Shown here one piece after another: positions 11,132-20,201 of a stretch of 64,000 nt of DNA. This DNA comes from Astrocystis sublimbata (lineage: Eukaryota > Ascomycota > Sordariomycetes > Xylariales > Xylariaceae). The position numbers and the translations under genes are program-made. The notes under the pieces were generated by a model. It was not told the origin of the DNA. It did no database searches and saw only the letters and a list, made by a program, of their open reading frames with translations. The number at the start of each line of letters is the position of its first letter. Position 1 is the stretch's first letter. The stretch spans positions 186,001 through 250,000 of the forward strand of contig JAJNNY010000052.1 in assembly GCA_022453515.1 (NCBI GenBank), read 5' to 3'.

Positions 11132-13378
11132 GATTACTATATTTAATCTAAACTTTGTGCCATATCGTATTGTGGAATGTGACGTCGGTGATAAGCCGAC
11201 ACCGCCGATTGATCAAACTTTACATCAAACAGATAGACGTCAGTAGTCTCGAGTCATAAGAAAAACAATAGCAAACATGTCTTCGATGGTTGAGACTGAA
11301 ACACGAAGCAGAGTTCGATTTGCTACTAGCGGGACACTTTGGTAATCGATTGATTGGTGTGTCGCCACAACTTTTTCGCAACTCACAACTCGTATTGTCT
11401 GTCTATCCGTACCCCCCAACAACGGCGCGCGCCTCTTGATTGGAGTCTACAGACTAGGTAGGCAGGTGGCAACGATGAGCGTGGCTAGCCATTTGCCGTT
11501 TGCCGATGCATTCCATTCCGTGCGCTAATGCTACCCTAAGCTGAGATGAGGGCAAACCTGCGGGTGGCACGCATGCATACGCCTAGTCGGCCTCGATGCT
11601 GCCAACGTTGCACGACACTTCGCGATCCAGCCTCGAAAAGGGCTGCGTTGTTTGTTCTCTTGCCATCAGACAGTGACGACAAACAAACACGCAGGCCGGT
11701 ACCGGATGGCACAGCAAATTCTTTTTTTCCCTCCATATATAGTATGTTAGATCGAAGCAGCGGTGCGGCACATTCCCCAGCCCAGCTGATCGCCACCAGG
11801 TAGCACGTAGTATGTGATGTGTACCATCGTAGAACTGAACTGTAACTGACTACCTTCATCATAACACCCCAGCACTTACCCACAGGGAACCGCCAATTGC
11901 ACTGCATAGTAATAAACCGTTATTGCAATAACTGCTGACTTTGGGTGATTGCTCATCCTCGTAATTTTCTTTAGGTATTAGGGATGTAAATCGCCCTAAG
12001 ATCGGACATTGTGCCCGGCGCTCGATAGTTTGTCGAGATGAACACTATGCCATGTCAGTGGCCCAAGAGGAAAGGGAGCCGTCTTGTGACGCTAGCATCG
12101 ACGGCCCACAATGAAAATTATATTGTAGTATCGTGAGTCTAGTACTATAGTATGCTGCACCCATGCCGTACCCACGGGGTGATTATATCTTTCCACCCTT
12201 ATACAAGTACTACTATAACCTCCTATGATAGCCCGGGTGGGACAGAAGCTCTGAGGTACGAGAGAAGCCCTGCCTCAGCGCTGATTCTTTTGGTGAAAAA
12301 GAGACGTTATAAAATCCTCGACCGGGCTGTTCAGTCTCAGTCACGATAGTCGTACACATGAGCTACCTACTTACACATTTACACACAGTCCACAGTCCAC
12401 AGTCGCAAAAAAGACACGCTTTAGTCAATGCTACGTCAGGTTTCACATTTGGGTGGCATACAGCGTGATAGTCCCCACAACGCTGGGCCTGGCCAACCGC
12501 AGCAGTTCCTCTCATTCGATTCCTGCCTGATCGTGGGAATCATAACAGCAGCTGAAATGGGGAGGGCGCATATGCGTGGCTTGGAATTAAAATTACGAGC
12601 CCTCATGACGGGGTGGGTCGATCGATGGTGATTGATGTTGGCCAATACTGGTACTCCCTCCCCATTGTCCTGCCGGCACTAGGATGAGCTGTACATACAT
12701 CCCAGGCCTGTGAAGATCAACCTACGCTCGGAAGCCTTGCCAGCCAATGGAAGCGGCGAGATGAGGTCGTATTGGGTAATGGGCATGCGGAAATAAAGAA
12801 GAGCGCTACACCTTTTAGCGTAGGTAGTGCGACGCGCGACCAGAGCACGACAACCACGACGAATCGCCCAGCACGGATAGCGCTACCGTCCCTCTTCTCA
12901 TTTCCTCTTGGTTCAGTTTCCCCAGACGGAAGATTACGTCGATGAACTGTCCATACTGGTCTGGGTTTAGCCAGTGAGTCGTGAGATGCTACTACGACGG
13001 ATTCCGCGTGGAACTAGACCCCTAAGTCTCAAGCCAGGCGAGCCAGGGGTGCCACGGGGTGCCCTCCACTGCATGATTTAAAGTACTGCCCTCGGCATAT
13101 CGACTTTCGAAATGACAGCAGGGGCTATAGAATTCAAGGTACCCTTGCTGGAGCTGTCGACAATGGAGATACTGTAGTATAGCTTCATCTCGATACTAGG
13201 TCATGTACCCGCTCTCACCCTTGTTTTACATCAGTACTTGATTTTTTTCTTTCGTTGCCTTTGTTGGCCCTCTCCCCCCTGACGGGCCGCTGTGCAGGAG
13301 AATGGTGATCCTCTCCAGTGCTCGCCACTCTCGCCCTCTGCTGCGCCGGGTTCCCACCTGTGTCTGTGTGTCTGCGTG

Positions 13379-13392
13379 TGTATATATAATAA
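13379..13392 (+). promoter_or_regulatory. Probable TATA box of the CX3C GPI-protein gene
   Basis: A GTATATATAATAAG stretch about 150 bp upstream of the ATG at 13536, preceded by a TG-rich run and followed by a plausible leader. TATA boxes are uncommon in this window, and this one fits a strongly or conditionally expressed secreted protein. Confidence 0.4.
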
Positions 13393-13535
13393 GTAGGAAC
13401 CAGTTCCCTGATTTACAGACCTTTAGTTAGTCACCTTCTCAAGGACAACTCTTCACCACTTTCGTTAAACCTAACTTGTGTGTTACGACTTACGTACTAT
13501 ATATACACCAACCTAATACCTTAATAACCGCCAAT

Positions 13536-14250
13536 ATGCGTTTCTCCATCTTCGCCGCCGGCCTCTTCGCCGCCGTTGCTTCCGCTCAGACCTCGAGCCC
13601 CGTCGAGACCGGATCTGCCACCGTCACCTCGGCCGCTACCAGCGTTAGCATCGACCCTGCTCAGTCATCTGCTGCTTCCGAGCTTCAGATGTGCCTTGCT
13701 GCCTGTAAGTAGAGTCTACAAAAGAACTCCGAAAATAGCAACATGAGAGATCACAGACTGACCGAGCCCTCTCACTCCAGGCGACCCCAAGGATGTCAAC
13801 TGCCGTGCCAAATGTGTCAATGTCCCGAGTCCGGACAACACGAACGTGAACGCGACCCAAGCCTGCGTGACCGACTGCCCCAAGGGCAACGGCACCAAGG
13901 CCGACAACGACAAATACCAGGACTGTGTGGCGGACTGCATCAACAAGTTCTACTTCACCACCACCGGCGGCTCATCACCCAACACCCCTGCTACCACCAG
14001 CGGCAGCGACAGCGACAGTGACAGCACCAGCAGCAGTGTAAAGGTCACCCAGGTTCCCACCACCATCACCAGCAACGGCATGACCATCACCACCTCGATC
14101 GCCAGCACCGCCACTGTCGACTCCTCTGACGCCTCGTCCGACTCTGCCGATGCCACCACGACCAACTCCGACAACGGCGCCGCTGTGTACGGACCGGTCG
14201 GCACCGGCTTCACTCTGTTCGGTCTACTGGCCGGTCTCTTGGCTCTGTAA
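13536..14250 (+). CDS. Secreted GPI-anchored protein with four CX3C motifs
   Basis: Two exons, join(13536..13704,13781..14250), give 212 residues. The 76-nt intron (gtaagt donor, CTGAC branch, cag acceptor) splits a Cys codon and joins the first CX3C motif. A signal peptide covers about residues 1-18, then a Ser/Thr-rich spacer. A compact domain follows with eight cysteines at 53/57, 64/68, 85/89 and 105/109, that is four CxxxC pairs (CLAAC, CRAKC, CVTDC, CVADC). The remainder is a Ser/Thr/Asp-rich stalk ending in a hydrophobic GPI-type tail. The spacing is not that of CFEM, because it lacks the CxC pair. Fungal genomes contain similar small GPI-anchored cysteine-rich proteins, some linked to infection structures, but I cannot assign a function. 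Promoter has a TATA-like element. Confidence 0.8.
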
Positions 14251-14577
14251 ATGTCGTCATGTCTCAATTATGTCTATAACGCATACTGCATCATGAGCAA
14301 TGTGTTTCAGCGATCACGACGAATCTGGGCAGAATGGACAGGGGTCAACGACTAATGACGTTGACAGACCAACGTGAGGAATGCCCCCCAACCCTGCCTT
14401 GGGCTGAAATGGTTGGGGAGTTTCTAAGACACGTTAGCTGAGACGAAGCGAATCAAGGGAGCTTTACTTGGTTGGTGTCGGAAATTCCCATTATAGTCTT
14501 ACGTAGTCAAGAATCAACGAACCACATGTTTTATGTTTTATTGAACCAGAGAACTCTGACTTGAATTTGCGACTTCA
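14251..14577. other. Convergent intergenic region
   Basis: Joins the 3' ends of the CX3C GPI-protein gene and mde1. No repeat or gene was seen. Confidence 0.5.
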
Positions 14578-15641
14578 CTATGATGTTCCTGTCTTGCCAC
14601 TCGGTACAGTCTCTGGAATGTCGCTCAGCCAGGGAAGACCGAGATGCTTCATCTGCACTGCCAACTGGAATAGATAATCCAAACTGACAAAATTCATGGT
14701 TAGTGCCTTGCGAAATATGTACCGGTATATGTGTATGTTTTTTGTCATGGGATATATCCCACTTACCTTTCACACATAGTCTTCGCCTTATGGACGTTAT
14801 CACCCCACACATAAACACCATGCCGACGGACAAGAACAGCATACGTATCAGGGTGCTTGTCCATAGCCTCCTCCAGGAACTCGGTAAGATCCTCCTCATG
14901 CGCCGTGTTCTCGATGACGGGGATGCGCAGCGTGTCGTGGTAGCCCAGATTTCCGGACTTCTGGAACCCGCAACCAAAACCCTTTATCTGCTCGATGTTG
15001 TTGATCTCGAAGAGCTTGTCGCGGCCGGGACCCTGCGTCTCGAGCAGCAGCGTCACCAGCACCGCCCACTGCGAGTGGGTGTGGATGCAGCACCCGGCGC
15101 CGCGCCGCGTGAAGGCGGCGAGGAACAACGGCGTGCACTGCGAGGGCCGCCCGTGCGGGGGCGAGCGCACGTAGGTGCGGTTCTTGAGGTCGGCCTGTTG
15201 CTGGCGCAGGGAGAGGACGTAGAGATCCTCCGCTTTCATCAGCTCCTTCTGCACGCCTGACGGCGCGATGTATACCAAGTCCCTACATCGTAGACATGTG
15301 AGAAAGCCAAAGTCATATAGAGATCTGAGGGTAAATAAGGTGGTGTGGGGTAACCAGAATTAACTGTGATTATCTCCGCTTGAGGCTTGAGCTCCGAAAG
15401 TCTTGCGCATTCTCAAGCGTCATCCAATGCGATAGTACGCACGTAGAAGAACAAGCGAAAGAACATAAAGCGAGGGTTGGCTGGCTCACCCATCCCTAAT
15501 CGAGCATCCGCCTCCTGTTCCGGTAACCCAACCCAGATTCCAGAACTTGGCACATAGCGAGGGGATGAGGTTGGCCGGGTGGTCCTGGTCCTCCGACTTG
15601 ACGAGCTCGTGATTGTTCTCCGGTTGCTGCTGGGAACTCAT
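14578..15641 (-). CDS. mde1: Methylthioribulose-1-phosphate dehydratase
   Basis: Three exons, complement(join(14578..14683,14767..15282,15490..15641)), give 257 residues. The enzyme dehydrates 5-methylthioribulose-1-phosphate to a diketone phosphate in the methionine salvage pathway, in the cytosol. It is a class II aldolase-fold protein. Zinc ligands are seen as His118 and His120 (IHTHS) and His205 (RRHGVYVWG). A substrate-pocket Cys lies at Cys100 (QCTPLF), and Glu148 in IEQIKG matches the catalytic Glu of human APIP. The glycine loop [13 protein letters not shown] is intact. Introns of 83 and 207 nt are placed where frame changes restore conserved runs ([14 protein letters not shown] and [15 protein letters not shown]). 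The second is the longest intron inferred in the window. Without the last exon the protein would lose its conserved helical end. Confidence 0.93.
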
Positions 15642-16296
15642 AATTTCCACCGGCACTGCTGCTGTTCTATCCGCCTTGATTGGCTAAGCAAAAGCTGTTT
15701 GACGACAGGTGTCTTTTGTGAGAGTCCTTCGTTGTAAATCCCGGTGATGTGACGCTAGATTAGGAAAGAGTGCAATATCGGTTGCGACATGGGGCTGCGG
15801 GGAGAGCGGTACTTGTGTGTCGGGACCTCATGCACGCAATGGAATCTCGCTGTGTGTATAAGTAAGGGAGAGAGGGCGGGTTTTTGGTTGCTTTCAAAAC
15901 TTGATGAGGCTAAAGTCGATGGTTCCCGGCACGAGCTCTGATTGACCCGTAGCTCTCTCTTGTGCCTCGATTCCCCACTCTGCCGCTCGACTTATACCTC
16001 CGTAATGGCATCACCAGATGCAGCTTGCAACCAACACCATTCACAACCTATGTGTGCCAACATAGCATGCTGCATTTCGTCTTGGTTGATGTTCTGTATA
16101 TTAAGTCTGTGAGTATTCAGACAAGACTATGTGAACTCCCTGGAACAACATATTTGGCTGGTTTGGCACGCCAGTCTTGGTCTCAAGGGACTTTTGGAAT
16201 AGACCTCATCTTAAGAAGCTTGTTGCCTTTCCAGACTGACCTGAACATCATGGCATTCGATGACACGGCGATGAGAAGCCTGAGCTATAAAGACCC

Positions 16297-16325
16297 ATTT
16301 CAAAGCTCTTTACGAGCTTTGAAAT
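16297..16325. repeat. Perfect 12-bp inverted repeat, 5-nt loop
   Basis: Left arm ATTTCAAAGCTC at 16297-16308 and right arm GAGCTTTGAAAT at 16314-16325 are exact complements around TTTAC. Transcribed in either direction it would form a stable hairpin. There is no T-run directly after it. Confidence 0.75.
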
Positions 16326-16846
16326 CGATGCGTGGCGAATGACGCATAATTCTGTAAAACTCTCAGGGTGTCAGGAGCGCAAGGCACCCTTTTTACCTTG
16401 TTATGCATTGAGAGGCGTGGAAGTCTAGGAAAGCAGGGGCAAGAACATTGGATTCATAGCCTGGTTCGATCAAAGCCAACAGTCGTGGTGGGAGTGAATG
16501 AGTATTGAAGACAAGATTGATTTTCTTATCTTCTAAGTGGCATACACTTAAAGCTTCCAGATTTTACGCGTCTCGAAGGGCAGCGCTTTGAGTGTACGAG
16601 TATGTCTTTAGTAAGCTTACCTGACAACGGCAGGGCAGAGAGCCCAACCAATCGAAGGTGTCAATTAGCATGAAGATAGTGCCGTCTGAAGATGAGAGCC
16701 GGCCCCGTTGGACTGCTGAATATGGTGTTCTTGGCAAGACCAGAGCTCCGCATCGAGCCATTGATGGTTCTGGACGAGCTTTGGCGGATGGAAGCTGGCC
16801 AATCACAGCATGTCAAAGCCACAGAGCTGCAGGGCTATGGGGGCCG

Positions 16847-16856
16847 TACCTAGGTA
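16847..16856. repeat. TACCTAGGTA palindrome, copy 3
   Basis: Exact copy, 569 bp upstream of the calnexin ATG and followed about 100 bp later by a run of TAGG half-units. Confidence 0.7.
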
Positions 16857-17424
16857 GGGTCTCGTCGAGGGGTCCTGTCCGCCTGGGGACCCCTAACAGA
16901 GCAGGTGGCGTAGTGCTCCGGCGAGCCCTGGGGGCCTGGAGGTAGGACAGGCTCTAAGGTAGGTAAGTAGGTAGGTAGCTCTCCAAATGCGTCCACCCCC
17001 CCAAAAAGGCCAAAAAGGCCACGTTGGAAGTTGAAACTAAGGCGGAAAAGGTTCTAGGTTCCAGCAGTTCATAAATTGCTATTCATCGTCGCTTCCTCCT
17101 CCGAACTGTCTCTCCCATCATCCTCCCGACCCTCTCGTGGAGACCAGATTTTCTTCTCCTTCATCAGCAGCTCCAGGAGCCATCAATAATTGATTATCCC
17201 TTCTTCTCACACCAGCATCGCCCCATCGTTACCGCGGCGTACTGGAGCAGATACCGGTAGGAAAGATAGACAAGGCTAAGATAGCTAGCTCAGCACCTCG
17301 GCCATTTTAGCTTGGCCGGCCGTCTTTGTTGTGGACAGCTGTCTCTTCTTCCTCTCTCGTCTGAGCATCTTCGTAGCCTCTCTCCCTCAACTCATTTCCT
17401 CATCCATCCGCAACCCTCGCCGCC

Positions 17425-19362
17425 ATGCATCTGAACTCAGCCGTTGCCGCTGCCCTGCTGGCAGGCGGTGCCCAGGCCCATGGCTTCCACGGGAACCCTC
17501 ACGGCTTTGTCGGCCAAGATCACATCCCCGGTGGCGCCGCTGCACCTCCTAGCACGCCCAGTGTCGTTTACACGATGCCTGCGCAGCTCCCGACCTTCAC
17601 CGTGAGTCCGTCCGTCTTCCATGGCTGCAATTGGCCGCCGAGTGACGGCCAGTCTTGCTAACCTGCACTCTCGTTCCCCGCAGCCCGCTGCCATCAAGGC
17701 CCCCTTCCTAGAGCAGTTCACCGATGGGTGGGACAAGCGATGGAAGGCCTCGCACGCGAAGAAGGACACTGCCGGCTCCGAAGAGGAATGGGCCTATGTC
17801 GGTGAATGGGCCGTTGAGAAGCCTACCATCTACAACGGTCATGTAGGCAGCAACAGTCTTGTGGCCAAGAATGCCGCCGCCCATCACGCCATCTCGGCCA
17901 AGTTCCCTACCAAGATCGACCCCAAGGACAAGGGCCTCGTCGTCCAGTACGAGGTCAAGCTACAGAGTATGCTTCCCCTATTCTACATACTGGTGCATAT
18001 GCTAATACTCCTGCACAGAGGGTCTCGAGTGTGGTGGCGCTTACATGAAGTTGCTGCGCGACACCAAGGAGCTTCACCAGGAGGAGTTCAGCAACGCCTC
18101 CCCCTATGTCATCATGTTTGGCCCCGACAAGTGTGGCCACACCAACAAGGTTCACTTTATCTTCAACCACAAGAACCCCAAGACGGGCGAATACGAGGAG
18201 AAGCACCTCTCCGCCCCCCCTTCGGCTGAGACTGACAAGATCTCTCATCTTTACACCCTGATTGTTCAGCCGAACAACACTTTCACCATCCAGAAGGATG
18301 GCGACACCGTCCGCGAGGGCAGCCTCCTTGAGCAGTTCAGCCCCGCTGTCAACCCCGAGAAGGAGATTGACGACGCTAAGGACTTCAAGCCTGAGGACTG
18401 GGTTGATGACGCCCGCATTCCCGACCCCGAGGCTACGAAGCCCGAGGACTGGGATGAGGATGCGCCATTCGAGATCGTCGACGACGAGGCCACCAAGCCC
18501 GAGGATTGGCTCGACGACGAGGCCATCACTGTCTCCGACCCGGAGGCTCAGAAGCCCGAGGACTGGGATGACGAGGAGGACGGTGACTGGGTCGCCCCCG
18601 TCGTGCCCAACCCCAAGTGTGCCGAGGTCTCTGGCTGCGGCCCCTGGGAGAAGCCTATGGTCAAGAACCCCGATTACAAGGGCCCTTGGACTGCGCCTTA
18701 CATCGACAACCCCGCCTACAAGGGCGTATGGGCTCCCCGCAAGATTGCCAACCCTGACTACTTCGAAGACAACACTCCTGCTAACTTCGAGCCCATTGGT
18801 GCTGTAAGTGGCCCGACTCGTTTGGTACCCCAAAATTTGCACGCACTAACTTGAATACTAGATTGGCTTCGAGCTCTGGACAATGCAGGCTGACGTTTCG
18901 TTCGACAACATCTACATTGGTCACTCCGCCGAGGAGGCCAAGAAGCTGGCCGATGAGACTTTCTTTGTCAAGTTCCCCGTCGAGAAGGCTCTTGAGCAGG
19001 CCGAGAAGCCCAAGGCAGCTGACAAGCCCAAGTCCCCCTCTGACCTCAAGTTCTTCGATGACCCGGTTCACTACATTAAGGAGAAGGTCGACCTCTTCAT
19101 CACCATTGCCGCTAAGGACCCCGTCGAGGCTATCAAGTTCGTTCCTGAGGTGCCTACTGCCATTGGTGGTCTTCTCATCACCATCATCGCCCTCACTGGT
19201 ATTCTGTCCTCTGGTGGCGCCCCTGCGCCTGTCAAGAAGGCCGCCGCTGATGCCAAGGACAAGGCCAAGGACGCCAAGGACAAGGCTGCTGAAGCCGTTG
19301 CCTCTGGTGCCGAGAATGTGAAGGCCGAGGTCAACAAGCGGACCGCTAAGGGCTCTTCGTGA
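17425..19362 (+). CDS. Calnexin, ER lectin chaperone
   Basis: Four exons, join(17425..17601,17684..17966,18019..18803,18862..19362), give 581 residues. Calnexin binds monoglucosylated N-glycans on nascent glycoproteins in the ER and retains them for folding. A signal peptide covers about residues 1-20. The lectin domain is at about 60-275. The P-domain contains four KPEDW-type repeats (about 277-336) and then GPW/NPDYKG-type repeats (about 360-402). A second lectin strand follows ([20 protein letters not shown]), then one membrane segment at about 514-532 and a cytosolic tail of Lys/Ala/Asp repeats. The introns are 82, 52 and 58 nt, each with CTAAC/CTAAT-like branch sites. It is convergent with the methyltransferase gene. 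A 295-residue antisense frame over the P-domain is a shadow. Confidence 0.95.
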
Positions 19363-20201
19363 TGTTGCAGATGATACAAGTACAGTAAAACATGAAAGCG
19401 ACATCTGATCGCGGGTTGAGATTGGGGAGAAGCAGGCCTGTAATACTAAGGCAAGCACTGCTCTAGGTTTACTTGCATGACTAGCCGTTTTATAGTCATA
19501 CCAAAATACTTCATTTTATATATTGTTACAACCGATTCGGCTTTATGGTGAAAAGGTTGATGATCTATTGAATGTTTGCTAAAGTATTGTGAAATGTAGT
19601 GGGTGGGGGGGTATTGACCATATCTTGCTGCTGATAGAAAGCACGTTGAATATGCAACGTGACATAGTTGTTGTAAGTGAGCATGAAGGGAGAGAGAGCT
19701 ATGTCAATATACCTTAACAAGCAGTGTATACGAAAATAATACAATCAAGCACTGCAGCCGTTTCCCCCATGTGTCGTTGATGTTTTCAGTTTCACTCCGC
19801 ATTAGCAAAAGTCAAAATGGCGGGTTTTTTCGTTTTCTTGTTTATCTGAAAGGTAAATGTGAATGTGGTATATATTTCACTGTTCCATTGTTGCCTCTTT
19901 CGCGCTCACTCAAACCACCGGGTATCAATAGAATCGCAATCGCCATCAACAAACATCGCATCACCAACCCAACCTAACCTAACCTAGGTAAAAACCAGAC
20001 GCCTTCGGCCGTAGACGTCATCTCTTCGTAAACCCAAATCCAGATAACGTAGCTAGCTAGCTACTAGATAGACATTACCTATTCCTCCATCATGTGAACA
20101 AAGGAAAATAAGTGGTGATTGTTGAAGAGCCTCGCGCTCAACTCCCCCTACCCCTAGGTTCAACTCTCCTACCCTGTAGACTGGACAACAGCAAAGCTAA
20201 T
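19363..20201. other. Convergent intergenic region
   Basis: 3' flanks of calnexin and the methyltransferase gene. It has a TA-rich part, CCTAACCTAACCTAGG units at 19973-19988 and a 16-bp perfect palindrome GTAGCTAGCTAGCTAC at 20049-20064. No gene recognised. Confidence 0.5.
20049..20064. repeat. 16-bp perfect palindrome of AGCT units
   Basis: GTAGCTAGCTAGCTAC reads the same on both strands. It is partly a simple (AGCT)n tandem, so slippage could explain it. Confidence 0.6.

Larger units (their letters stand above)
10188..13535. other. 3.3-kb stretch without a recognisable gene
   Basis: One of the two longest gaps in the window. Open frames are short, start at random places and translate to sequence without domains; the longest, at 10624-10974, shows no conserved feature. 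It holds one TACCTAGGTA palindrome, a short CCACAGT tandem near 12386-12405 and a TATA-like element near its right end. It may carry a long upstream regulatory region for the GPI-anchored gene at 13536 or an unannotated non-coding RNA; nothing in the sequence decides this. Confidence 0.5.
15642..17424. promoter_or_regulatory. Divergent intergenic region, mde1 / calnexin
   Basis: About 1.8 kb between two divergent genes. It carries a perfect 12-bp inverted repeat at 16297-16325, a TACCTAGGTA palindrome at 16847-16856, a run of AGGT/TAGG units at 16957-16978 and a pyrimidine-rich leader before the calnexin ATG. A 126-codon frame at 15962-16342 lacks an ATG start and any domain. No clear ER-stress element of the CCAAT-N9-CCACG type was found. 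Confidence 0.5.

Noticed and set aside
15962..16342. 126-codon frame upstream of calnexin
   Set aside because: Starts without ATG and contains the perfect hairpin in its last part; no conserved feature.
17955..18842. 295-codon open frame opposite calnexin
   Set aside because: Mirror of the repetitive P-domain; the translation is Leu/Val/Gly-rich and has no motif.
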